Shown in pieces: positions 7,916 to 15,930 of a stretch of 30,226 nucleotides of DNA. The DNA lies in contig DGJU01000085.1 in the NCBI GenBank assembly GCA_002387605.1, positions 53,311-83,536 of the forward strand. Reading direction: 5' to 3'. The notes under the pieces are model-generated. The model searched no databases, was not told the origin of the DNA, and worked only from the letters and a program-made list of their open reading frames with translations. Position 1 is the stretch's first letter. Every line of letters begins with the position of its first letter. This DNA is from Alphaproteobacteria bacterium UBA4588. Its GTDB lineage: Bacteria > Pseudomonadota > Alphaproteobacteria > Puniceispirillales > Puniceispirillaceae. Both the position numbers and the translations under genes were made by a program.

Positions 7916-8818
7916 TTAGAGAAGTTCTGCTGCTACCAGCGCGTCTTTTACCGCTGCTTTTGAGCTGTCAGAAATCTCACAAAGAGGCAGCCGAGTCGTT
8001 GGGCCACAAAGACCCAGCAGAGACGCTGCATATTTTACCGGACCTGGGCTTGCCTCAATAAACAGATCTTCATGCAGCGGCATAAGCTTTTGATGAAGAG
8101 CCAGAGCTGTGGCTGTATCACCTGCTGCCCACGCTGTATGAAGCTGAGAACAAAGCGCTGGGGCAATATTACTGACCACAGAAATACAGCCCTGCCCGCC
8201 AGCAGCAAGATAGGGCAATGCTGTCGCATCCTCGCCTGAAAGCTGACAGAAGTCAGGTCCAATCAGCGAGCGCAGTTTTGTTGGCCGATAGCATTCAGCT
8301 GTTGCATCCTTGATACCGACAATATTGGGATGCTTGGCAAGATTGGCAAGCGTCTCATCAGAAACCCGCACAATAGACCGACCCGGAATATCGTAAATAA
8401 TAACCGGAATGGATACGGCGTCTGCAACGGCGGTAAAATGCGCGGTTAGGCCAGCTTGGGTTGGCTTATTGTAATAGGGTGAGACAATCAGCACAGCATC
8501 TGCCCCGACAGCTTCAGCATGCTGTGAAAGCCGCACAGCTTCAGCCGTACTGTTTGAGCCAGCGCCGGCAATAACAGGAACACGTCCGGCTGCTGTTTTA
8601 ACGCACATTTCAACAACACGGTCATGTTCTTCATGGCTCACAGTGGGGCTTTCGCCTGTTGTGCCAACCGGAACTAGTCCGTGCGTTCCTTCACTGATCT
8701 GCCAATCAACGAGCTTTTCAAACGCTGCCTCATCAAGTTTTTGTTCACTATCAAACGGCGTAATAAGCGCCGTGCAGGAGCCAGAAAAGGGAAGATGAGG
8801 ATATAAAGATGCTGACAT
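7916..8818 (-). CDS. dapA: 4-hydroxy-tetrahydrodipicolinate synthase
   Basis: Condenses aspartate semialdehyde and pyruvate, the first committed step to diaminopimelate and lysine. Visible active-site features are GTTGESPTV (Thr53-Thr54), the SPYYNKPTQAG loop, IIYDIPGR with Tyr142 and Arg147, and VGIKDATAE with the Schiff-base Lys170. Length is 300 aa against about 292 in E. coli. AGGTGA lies 4 nt before the ATG. The first gene of the dapA-smpB pair, divergent from the dehydratase at 9028. Close paralogues (other pyruvate lyases of the DapA family) exist, but gene order with smpB supports DapA itself. Confidence 0.95.
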   Translation of the reverse strand: MSASLYPHLPFSGSCTALITPFDSEQKLDEAAFEKLVDWQISEGTHGLVPVGTTGESPTVSHEEHDRVVEMCVKTAAGRVPVIAGAGSNSTAEAVRLSQHAEAVGADAVLIVSPYYNKPTQAGLTAHFTAVADAVSIPVIIYDIPGRSIVRVSDETLANLAKHPNIVGIKDATAECYRPTKLRSLIGPDFCQLSGEDATALPYLAAGGQGCISVVSNIAPALCSQLHTAWAAGDTATALALHQKLMPLHEDLFIEASPGPVKYAASLLGLCGPTTRLPLCEISDSSKAAVKDALVAAELL

Positions 8819-8937
8819 AGCGTCACCTAATGATTTTGATACAGAAAAGAGGATGTAGCGCGATTAGAAATATCACCTAGCCGGCCACTTTATTCAGATG
8901 ATAAAATAGGCAGAAATAAAACAGAAAACAAGAAATG

Positions 8938-8969
8938 GTTTTGGACCTTACGCCAAAACTGCCTAAGGT
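8938..8969 (+). promoter_or_regulatory. Two interleaved inverted repeats upstream of dehydratase
   Basis: In the 209-bp dapA/dehydratase divergent region, GTTTTGG (8938-8944) is complementary to CCAAAAC (8953-8959). ACCTTA (8945-8950), which forms the loop of that stem, is complementary to TAAGGT (8964-8969). In RNA the two pairings would be a compact pseudoknot or two alternative hairpins; in DNA they could be overlapping operators. The element ends 58 nt before the dehydratase ATG. No known riboswitch consensus was recognised. A weak TTGGAC/17/TAAGGT promoter-like match overlaps the same bases. Confidence 0.4.
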
Positions 8970-9027
8970 TCATTTTAATGCCTGAACAATAACTGTTTTA
9001 ACATCAGCTTATGGACCCGTTTTGCAC

Positions 9028-10077
9028 ATGACTTCATCACAAACAACACCTTCACAGGCTGACTTAGCCGAGACTGTAACAATTCATGATATCAAACGCG
9101 CGGATGCCGCTATTCGCCCAGCAGTTCTTGAAACACCTCTGCTAACATCAGACCGGTTAAATGCTGTGCTTCCGTTTGATCTGTATCTGAAAGCAGAAAG
9201 CTTGCAACGAACAGGCTCCTTCAAATTTCGCGGCGCCTACAATGCTGTCTTTGGTCTGGATGACCCAGATCAGGCTGTTATTGCTTTTTCCAGTGGCAAC
9301 CATGCGCAAGCTGTCGCCCTTGCGGCAAAATTAGCCGCTCGTCATGCCACCATCATTATGCCCAAAGATGCGCCAGCTGCTAAAATTGAAGCAACAAAAT
9401 CTTATGGCGCTGAGGTTGTCCTTTATGACCGTTACACTGAAAGCCGCGAGGAAATTGGCGCTCACTACGCCAAGCAGACAGGCGCAAACCTGATTAAACC
9501 TTATGATGATGTCAGAGTTATTGCAGGCCAAGGCACAGCAGGGTGCGAAATTGTGCGGCAGAGTGAGGCCCTGTCACTTACCCCAGACACCTTTATCAGC
9601 TGTTGCGGTGGTGGCGGATTGATAGCCGGAACAGCCATCGCCCTATCTGATAGTTTCCCTGATATTACGCTTTATTCAGCCGAGCCTGACAAGTTTGATG
9701 ATACAGCTCGGTCTCTTGCTGCTGGAAAGCGGCTTTCCAATGAGCCAGATGCACGTTCACTTTGTGATGCTATTGTTACCCCAATGCCGGGCGAAATCAC
9801 CTTCCCCATCAACCAGAAGCTTCTCGCTGGCGGGCTGAGCGTCTCAGATGAAGACGCGTTGCGGGCCATGCATGTTGCTGCCACCTATCTGAAGGTTGTC
9901 ATTGAGCCGGGCGGCGCTGTTGCGCTTGCCGCCGCACTAGCAGATGAGTTTGTGGCAAAACAGGCGCACGCAGAACGCCGCCAGACCATCATTGTTATCG
10001 GATCTGGCGGTAATTGTGATGAGGCAATGATGGCACGGGCTCTCACCACGCCCCTACCCGATTATCTTAGTAGCTGA
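9028..10077 (+). CDS. PLP-dependent threonine/serine dehydratase-like enzyme
   Basis: Fold-type II PLP enzyme of the threonine ammonia-lyase/serine racemase group. Key motifs are TGSFKFRGAYN with the PLP lysine (Lys66 from this start), FSSGNHAQAVA, which binds the substrate carboxylate, the phosphate loop CCGGGGLIAG, and the C-terminal GSGGNCD. Only the catalytic domain is present (~349 aa). The regulatory ACT region of biosynthetic IlvA is missing, so a catabolic threonine/serine dehydratase or a 3-hydroxyaspartate ammonia-lyase/serine racemase is equally possible. The frame opens at TTG 9022, and the ATG at 9028 is preferred. Its stop directly abuts the stop of the convergent flavoprotein gene, leaving no intergenic base. 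Confidence 0.88.
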   Translation: MTSSQTTPSQADLAETVTIHDIKRADAAIRPAVLETPLLTSDRLNAVLPFDLYLKAESLQRTGSFKFRGAYNAVFGLDDPDQAVIAFSSGNHAQAVALAAKLAARHATIIMPKDAPAAKIEATKSYGAEVVLYDRYTESREEIGAHYAKQTGANLIKPYDDVRVIAGQGTAGCEIVRQSEALSLTPDTFISCCGGGGLIAGTAIALSDSFPDITLYSAEPDKFDDTARSLAAGKRLSNEPDARSLCDAIVTPMPGEITFPINQKLLAGGLSVSDEDALRAMHVAATYLKVVIEPGGAVALAAALADEFVAKQAHAERRQTIIVIGSGGNCDEAMMARALTTPLPDYLSS

Positions 10078-12522
10078 TTAGCTTCGCATCCGGCTTGAAT
10101 TTGAATCAAAGAGCGGCTGTTTCTGCATGCGTGCGTCCAGAAACTCTGCCAACAATTCTAGTGACCAGCCCTCTTCTTCATCTGCAAGTTCTGTTTTCAC
10201 ATACCCCATGGCAACAGACACACCAGACGCATGGGCAAATCCGCCAGACGTTACAAAGCCTGCAACCTCTCCGTTGTGAAAGAGCGGCTCATCACCAATC
10301 ACATCAGCATCCTTGGCTGACACAATAAAACTGCGCAATCTGTAGGTGCCACCGCCTGCCGTCTGAACAGCATGTGCGGCCGTCTTACCAATGAAATCAG
10401 CGTCTTTATCAAAGGCAATAAACCGGTCAAGCCCTGCTTCTACCGGATAATATATCGGGCGATATTCACGCCCCCAACTGCCAAAGTTTTTCTCTAGTCT
10501 CAGTGCATTAAGGGCGCGCATGCCGAACAGCGTGATATCAAAACGCTCACCTGCCGTCATCAAAGTTGTAAATAGGGTTCGCAAATATTCAGGCTTTACC
10601 CAGATTTCATATCCCAGATCGCCTGTATAGCTTACCCTGCCAACAAGGGCGGGCACCATGCCGATATCTATATCAGCAATCGCCATAAAGCCCATCGCAT
10701 CGTGGCTCACATCAGCGCGGGTTACTGATGCAAGAACCTCACGGGCATGCGGGCCAGCAATGGTAACCCCAGCAAGGTCTAGCCCCAAAGACCTGATAGC
10801 CACATCTCTTGCTGTGGCGCTCGGCTTTGGTAAATGGTCCTGAAACCATCGCATATGATAGGATTCAGCAATTCCAGACCCGATAATCAAGAACCGGTCC
10901 TCAGCCAAACGGGCAAGCGTGAAATCGCCAATGATACGACCATCATCTTTCAGCATTGGGGCAAGTGTCATTTTGCCAATCGCAGGAATTTTGCTGGCAA
11001 GCAGCGTATCGAGCCACTCTGCGGCTCCGTCACCCGTTACTTCATATTTGGCAAACCCTGAAATTTCACATAACCCAACACTGTTTCGCACAGCAATCGC
11101 TTCTGCGCCAACAGGACCAAAATCAGTTGACCGGCGCCATGAAAACTCTTCACTCACACCCTCAGGCGCATACCATAATGCTGTTTCGACCCCATAACTT
11201 GCGGCAAATTGCGCCCCTTTGGAAGCCAGAATATCATAAAGCGGGGTTGTGGCATGCGGACGGGCCGCCTGTAGCTCTTCATTTGGATAACGGATAGAAA
11301 AGCGGCGCGAATAATTTTCACGCACACGGGCATTTGTATAGGCCATGGTTGCATAGTCACCAAAACGGCTCACATCCATTGCCCATACATCAAAGCCGGG
11401 ATCGCCATCAACAATCCAGTTTGCCAGAGCAAGTCCAACGCCGCCACCTTGGGAAAACCCAGCCATCACAGCACAGGCTGACCAGTAATTTGTCATGCCC
11501 TTGATTGGCCCAACAAGCGGATTACCATCCGGCGCAAAGGTGAAAGGACCATTGATGATTTTCCGGATACCTGCATTCTGGAACGCTGGGAAATGCTCAA
11601 ACCCAACTTCAAGAGAGGGCGCAATCCGGTCAATATCTGGCTCCAGAAGTTCATGCCCAAAATTCCATGGTGTATCATGTTCTGACCAGACACGGCAGGC
11701 CTTCTCATAGGTCCCCATCAACATCCCGCCGCGTTCCTGACGCAGATAAAGCTCACCGTCAAAATCGACGGCATGTAACATCTCGATACCTTCTTTTTCG
11801 TTAAATTCGGCTACTTCTGGCATATCTTCTGTGAGTAAATACATATGTTCCATAGCAAGAACAGGCAGCTCAAGCCCGACCATCCGGCCTACTTCACGTG
11901 CCCAGAGGCCACCTGCATTCACCACATGTTCTGCAATGATGCTGCCTTTATTTGTCGTAACATGCCATGTACCATCCGGCGCTTGGGATAAAGCCTCAAC
12001 CTTTGTCTGGGTTTCGACCTGCGCGCCTTGCTTGCGGGCTGCTTTGGCATAAGCGTGGGTGACACCATAGGGGTCGCAATGCCCTTCGATTGGATCATAG
12101 AGCGCGCCAACAAACTGTGACGGGTCAAGCAATGGCATTAGTTCTGCGGCACGCTCAGATGAGATAATCTCAAGATCGTCCATACCAAGATATTTTCCCT
12201 TAGCATAAACGCCTTGTAGCCAGTCAAAGCGCTCTTGGGTTGCTGCCAGCATAACACCGCCAGTCATATGCAAGCCGATATCCTGACCGGACAGCTCTTC
12301 GATTTCTTTATAAAGGCCAATCGTATATTGCTGTAGCTTTGCAACATTCGGATCGCCATTAATGGTGTGCATCCCGCCAGCAGCGTGCCATGTCGAGCCT
12401 GAGGTTAAATCAGACCGTTCCAGCAGAACAACATCCTTCCAGCCCTTTTTTGTTAGGTGATAGAGGATAGAAGCGCCAACAACACCGCCCCCAATTACAA
12501 CAACACGCGCCTGAGAAATCAT
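10078..12522 (-). CDS. Dimethylglycine dehydrogenase-like FAD/folate oxidoreductase
   Basis: An 814-residue two-part enzyme. The N-terminal DAO-type flavoprotein half has the FAD fingerprint VVVIGGGVVGAS (~7-18) and TSGSTWHAAGG with His46, the position of covalent flavin attachment in dimethylglycine/sarcosine dehydrogenases. The C-terminal half (~430-814) is a GcvT-like folate-binding aminomethyltransferase region, seen in GLCEISGFAKYEVTGDGAAE, YTGDLGYEIWV and LRLEKNFGSWGREY. Such enzymes oxidatively remove an N-methyl group and pass it to tetrahydrofolate as methylene-THF. Dimethylglycine is the best guess, with sarcosine or a related N-methyl substrate as alternatives. It lies 79 bp downstream of the MttB-family gene, probably one operon. 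Confidence 0.88.
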   Translation of the reverse strand: MISQARVVVIGGGVVGASILYHLTKKGWKDVVLLERSDLTSGSTWHAAGGMHTINGDPNVAKLQQYTIGLYKEIEELSGQDIGLHMTGGVMLAATQERFDWLQGVYAKGKYLGMDDLEIISSERAAELMPLLDPSQFVGALYDPIEGHCDPYGVTHAYAKAARKQGAQVETQTKVEALSQAPDGTWHVTTNKGSIIAEHVVNAGGLWAREVGRMVGLELPVLAMEHMYLLTEDMPEVAEFNEKEGIEMLHAVDFDGELYLRQERGGMLMGTYEKACRVWSEHDTPWNFGHELLEPDIDRIAPSLEVGFEHFPAFQNAGIRKIINGPFTFAPDGNPLVGPIKGMTNYWSACAVMAGFSQGGGVGLALANWIVDGDPGFDVWAMDVSRFGDYATMAYTNARVRENYSRRFSIRYPNEELQAARPHATTPLYDILASKGAQFAASYGVETALWYAPEGVSEEFSWRRSTDFGPVGAEAIAVRNSVGLCEISGFAKYEVTGDGAAEWLDTLLASKIPAIGKMTLAPMLKDDGRIIGDFTLARLAEDRFLIIGSGIAESYHMRWFQDHLPKPSATARDVAIRSLGLDLAGVTIAGPHAREVLASVTRADVSHDAMGFMAIADIDIGMVPALVGRVSYTGDLGYEIWVKPEYLRTLFTTLMTAGERFDITLFGMRALNALRLEKNFGSWGREYRPIYYPVEAGLDRFIAFDKDADFIGKTAAHAVQTAGGGTYRLRSFIVSAKDADVIGDEPLFHNGEVAGFVTSGGFAHASGVSVAMGYVKTELADEEEGWSLELLAEFLDARMQKQPLFDSNSSRMRS

Positions 12523-12601
12523 CTTTTATCCGCTCCAAGTTATCATCTTATACTTATATGCTCTTCATTCACTTCTTAGCGTGGCTACCTGCTGGCGCCG
12601 T

Positions 12602-14137
12602 CTAAAAATCAGTTGGCGCACCACCTTCTTCTAATCGCCGCGCAACAAAACTATCTAGCTCTTCTGTGAGCGCTGCATCAAGTGGCGCAGGCTCAAATTC
12701 ATTCAAGATAGTTTTATACTGCACCGAGGCACGCTGATGCGTCCAGAGGGCACCTGCTTCCTCCCACGCTTCGTAATTCGACCAATCTGATAGAAGCGGG
12801 CTGTAAAAGGCATCCTTATACCGGCTTTGCGTATGCTCTGCGCCAAAGAAATGACCGTCCGGGCCAACCTCTTTAATTGCATCAACTGCTAGATCGTCTT
12901 CTGTAACAGAGATCGGTTTTTGGGTGTAGATGACCTGCTGTAGCATCTCACAATCCATCACAAACTTCTCAAAAGACGCTGACAGACCGCCCTCCAACCA
13001 GCCTGCGGAATGGTAGATAAGGTTTGCATGGCCGGAGGTTGCGCCGTGAAGTGAGAATGCTGACTCCCACACTGCCTGCCCATCAGGCGCGTTCGAGGCA
13101 TTTGCGTTTGAGCCGCGCCACGGCAGATTATAGCGCCGCGCCATCTGACCTGATATCTGCATAGCCCGTACATATTCAGGTGTGCCAAACGCAGGCGCAC
13201 CTGTTTTCATGTCAACATTGCTGGTGAACGCCCCATAGATAATAGGTGTTCCGGGGTTAATTTCCTGAAGCAGGGCAATGGCTGCAAGTGTTTCGGCATT
13301 CTGCTGCACAATAGCCCCAACAATCGTAACAGGTGCCATTGCGCCTGCAAGTGTAAATGGGGTTATCACAACAGGCTGGCCCAGCCGCGCCATGCGCATT
13401 GCGCCATCTAGCATGGGATAATCATGTTTGAGCGGTGATGATGAATTAATATTGGTGAAAAGCCGCGGTGTTTTATAAAATTCGTCTGCTGGCAGGCCCG
13501 AAGCAATACGGATCATCTCCATGCCATCCTCAACCCGTTCTTTACCGAGCGAATAGACATGAATAACCTTATCAGACAGAGTAAGCGCATCATAAAAGCA
13601 ATGTAGGTGACGCACTGATGCGTGCAAATCCATTGGCTCAACCGGATAGCCGCAAATTGTATGAAGGCAGTTATAGGCTTGGGTAAGTTTAATCAGGTCC
13701 TGATAATCTTTGCGGGTGCCGGGACGCCGTCCCTTATCAAGATCCATGACATTTGGCGGCGAAGCAACCTGCCCGAAACAGAAATTACGCCCCCCGATTG
13801 TAATAGCTTTGGTGGCATTGCGCGGGGTTATGGTGAATTCTGACGGCGCATGGGTCAGTTTGCTGGCAACCCACTGCCTATCCATCTTTACATTCTGGCT
13901 TTGTTCATCAACATCACATCCAGCTTTCCTTAAAACATCCAATGCCTCTTCATTCAGAAACTGGATACCAATTTTTTCTATCACATCCAGACTTGCCTGA
14001 TGGATGGCCTCTATTTCATCATCAGAAACAGCACAAATTGGTGGGTCAGTATAAGATGGCGGCTCCCAAGGAAGCTGTCCGGCAAGAGCCGAGCGAACAC
14101 GCCCTTTGTTAAGCTTTTTTTGGGCCGAACGCCGCAT
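12602..14137 (-). CDS. Trimethylamine methyltransferase (MttB/COG5598) family protein, non-pyrrolysine
   Basis: Family member of corrinoid-dependent methyltransferases that move a methyl group from a quaternary or tertiary amine to a Co(I) corrinoid protein. About 511 residues in a TIM barrel. Recognised stretches include VIEKIGIQFLNEEALDVLRKAGCDVD, ATKAITIGGRNFCFGQVASPP, PVEPMDLHASVRHLHCF, ITPFTLAGAMAPVTIVGAI and GHANLIYHSAGWLEGGLSASFEK. The frame is open from start to stop without an internal TAG, so it is the non-Pyl (MtgB-like) type, whose characterised members demethylate glycine betaine or related compounds. The stop codon is TAG. The ATG at 14137 has AAGGA 10 nt upstream; an ATG at 14146 is also possible. 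No corrinoid protein or reactivase is in the window. Confidence 0.87.
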   Translation of the reverse strand: MRRSAQKKLNKGRVRSALAGQLPWEPPSYTDPPICAVSDDEIEAIHQASLDVIEKIGIQFLNEEALDVLRKAGCDVDEQSQNVKMDRQWVASKLTHAPSEFTITPRNATKAITIGGRNFCFGQVASPPNVMDLDKGRRPGTRKDYQDLIKLTQAYNCLHTICGYPVEPMDLHASVRHLHCFYDALTLSDKVIHVYSLGKERVEDGMEMIRIASGLPADEFYKTPRLFTNINSSSPLKHDYPMLDGAMRMARLGQPVVITPFTLAGAMAPVTIVGAIVQQNAETLAAIALLQEINPGTPIIYGAFTSNVDMKTGAPAFGTPEYVRAMQISGQMARRYNLPWRGSNANASNAPDGQAVWESAFSLHGATSGHANLIYHSAGWLEGGLSASFEKFVMDCEMLQQVIYTQKPISVTEDDLAVDAIKEVGPDGHFFGAEHTQSRYKDAFYSPLLSDWSNYEAWEEAGALWTHQRASVQYKTILNEFEPAPLDAALTEELDSFVARRLEEGGAPTDF

Positions 14138-14205
14138 GGCTACCATTTCCTTTCATATGATTACGTAAAACGCTATCGGGTGTTAGCATCAACACTGTTT
14201 CAAAC

Positions 14206-14223
14206 TGGACAATAGCTTGTCCA
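14206..14223. promoter_or_regulatory. Palindrome in mttB/cobU divergent region
   Basis: TGGACAA, a 4-nt spacer and TTGTCCA form a perfect 7-bp inverted repeat about 70 bp upstream of the methyltransferase start and 133 bp upstream of cobU. Size and symmetry fit a dimeric repressor operator. A second weaker repeat, GTGTT/AACAC (14180-14195), lies nearer the methyltransferase gene. The left-reading strand offers TTGTCC as a possible -35 overlapping the palindrome, which would fit repression of the methyltransferase operon. No regulator gene is adjacent. Confidence 0.45.
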
Positions 14224-14267
14224 TTGCCGCCTTATTTCAGAGGCGTTGGGAAAAATAGAAAAAACAG

Positions 14268-14278
14268 GTTCGAAACCG
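14268..14278. promoter_or_regulatory. GTTCGAAAYCG motif, copy 1 (mttB/cobU region)
   Basis: GTTCGAAACCG, centred on palindromic TTCGAA, recurs with one C/T difference upstream of soxB at 24597-24607. Both copies lie in non-coding DNA in front of N-demethylation genes, so a common regulator is possible. An 11-bp similarity could also be chance. Confidence 0.25.
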
Positions 14279-14355
14279 GAATAGTATGATTTTTATCTGT
14301 CCATACAGTAAGGTTCTGATAATGATGACACCTTTTACCTGTTAAAGATTTTGAT

Positions 14356-14874
14356 ATGCTTCATCTCATTTTAGGCGGTCGCCGCTCTGGAAAAACAGCC
14401 TTTGCGGAACGATGTGCCCGCACAGCCTGCCCCGATGGCACAGTGCCGCTCTATATTGCAACAGCAGAAGCCTTTGATGATGAGATGTCTGAGAGGATAA
14501 AAGCTCATAAAACCAGTCGCGGTGATGCATGGCGCACAGCAGAAGTGCCGCTTCATCTTGATGCCGCCATTGCAGGTCTGGCCACGAACGACATTGTTGT
14601 GATTGATTGCCTGACAGTGTGGCTGACAAACCTGATGGTTCACGACATTCATCAGCAGGACGCCATAGCGCGTCTGTGTGAGGCGTTAGCGATAAGTACA
14701 GCGCAGATTTTTCTTGTCTCGAACGAGACATCTCTTGGCATCGTTCCTATTGAGCCGATGAGCCGGAGCTTTCTTGATAATTCTGGTTTACTTCATCAAA
14801 AAATTGCCGATATTGCCACTAACGTAGATATTGTAATTGCCGGATTGCCTCTGACACTCAAATCCTCTTCATAA
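14356..14874 (+). CDS. cobU: Adenosylcobinamide kinase/guanylyltransferase
   Basis: Bifunctional enzyme (CobU/CobP) that phosphorylates adenosylcobinamide and transfers GMP to give AdoCbi-GDP, a step in nucleotide-loop assembly of cobalamin. The 172 residues include the Walker A GGRRSGKT (7-14), YIATAEAFDDEMSERIKAHK with the guanylylated-His region, DCLTVWLTNLM (Walker B-like) and VSNETSLGIVP. This is the first gene of cobU-cobT-cobS-cobC, divergent from the methyltransferase operon. There is only a weak ribosome binding site (AAAG) before the ATG. I saw no B12-box riboswitch in the 218-bp upstream region. Confidence 0.94.
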   Translation: MLHLILGGRRSGKTAFAERCARTACPDGTVPLYIATAEAFDDEMSERIKAHKTSRGDAWRTAEVPLHLDAAIAGLATNDIVVIDCLTVWLTNLMVHDIHQQDAIARLCEALAISTAQIFLVSNETSLGIVPIEPMSRSFLDNSGLLHQKIADIATNVDIVIAGLPLTLKSSS

Positions 14875-14925
14875 CATTTAAATCAGACTACTTTTACTCA
14901 TACTGTTTTTATCGGAGATGATGAC

Positions 14926-15930
14926 ATGACATCACTAAGCGCGTTACTTGATGGCACATATTCACTGCCTGCTTGTAATAATACGGCGCTCGCAGCAGCA
15001 CAGTAGCGTCAAAACCAGCTAACCAAGCCGCAAGGCAGTCTTGGCAGGCTAGAGGAACTTGCTCTCTGGATGGCAGGCTGGCAAGGCACAGAACGTCCTA
15101 CTCTTGATGCTGGAAACTGTCTCATTTTTGCGGGAAATCATGGTATTACTGCGCGCGGTATTTCTGCTTTTCCAGCAGATGTTACAGCCCAGATGGTTGC
15201 CAATTTTACCCATGGAGGGGCTGCCATTAACCAGCTCTGTGATACAGCTGGCCTCACATTGTCTGTAACACCCTTGATGCTTGATACCCCAACAGCTGAT
15301 TTTTCTGCCGGTCCTGCCATGAGCCATGATGATGTTCTGGTGGCATTTCAGGCCGGTATGGACGCTATTCCCGAGACGTGTGACTATCTGGTGTTTGGTG
15401 AAATGGGCATTGGCAATACCACAAGTGCGGCAGCTTTGTGTGCGGCGCTATTTGGCGGACACGGCGCCGACTGGGCAGGCCGCGGCACGGGGCTAGATGA
15501 TGCCGCGCTCGCCGCAAAAGCTGCTATCATCGATGAAGCCCTTATTCGCCATGGACGCATATTTGACAGCCCGCAAGCGCTTCTTGCTGCTTATGGGGGC
15601 CGAGAGCTTGCGGCTATTGCAGGCGGCGTTCTGGCAGCCCGCGCACGGCGTATTCCTGTGATGCTAGATGGCTATATCTGCTGTGCGGCAGCCGCTTGCC
15701 TAACCCTGCTTGATACAGCCGCTCTTGAACATTGCCAAATCTCCCACCTCTCAGCAGAACAAGCACATGGCAGATTATCTGATGCGCTTGGCAAAACACC
15801 TCTTCTGTCATTGAATATGCGCCTTGGAGAGGCAAGCGGCGGGGCTGTAGCAACGCTTCTTGTGCGGGCCGCACTTGCCACTCATAATGGCATGGCAAGC
15901 TTTGCTGAAGCAGGAGTAAGTGGTGGTTAA
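14926..15930 (+). CDS. cobT: Nicotinate-nucleotide-DMB phosphoribosyltransferase, interrupted by in-frame TAG
   Basis: Makes alpha-ribazole 5'-phosphate from 5,6-dimethylbenzimidazole and nicotinate mononucleotide. Translation from the ATG at 14926 (GGAG 8 nt upstream) runs 26 codons, then hits TAG at 15004-15006, and continues in the same frame straight into the conserved RQNQLTKPQGSLGRLEELAL block. Downstream are LIFAGNHGITARGISAFPADVTAQM, FGEMGIGNTTSAAAL, GRGTGLDDAAL, VMLDGYICCAAAA, LRLGEASGG and the terminal MASFAEAGVSGG. Read through, it would be 334 codons, near normal length. The longest ATG-initiated open part starts only at 15070 and lacks the KPxGSLGRLE motif. No ATG, GTG or TTG in frame lies between. 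Nonsense mutation, sequencing or assembly error, or stop readthrough are the options. Overlaps cobS by 11 nt. Confidence 0.88.
15004..15006 (+). other. In-frame amber codon within cobT
   Basis: Codons around it read GCA CAG TAG CGT CAA. Related CobT proteins usually have a variable residue (often Ala or Glu) at this place, so a single substitution such as GAG or CAG to TAG would explain it. TAG also ends the NYN, mttB, soxG and DUF1127 genes, so amber is an ordinary stop here. Confidence 0.85.

Noticed and set aside
8938..8969. SAM-II-type riboswitch
   Set aside because: The size and pseudoknot shape are suggestive but the conserved SAM-II bases are not recognisable, and the downstream gene is not a methionine or SAM gene.
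14147..14355. Cobalamin riboswitch before cobU
   Set aside because: I could not find a B12-box-like conserved core or the expected long multi-stem fold in 210 bp.
15004..15006. Genuine pyrrolysine codon in cobT
   Set aside because: CobT has no known need for pyrrolysine, the mttB gene here has no internal TAG, and TAG is used as a normal stop in at least four genes. Kept only as an unlikely alternative.
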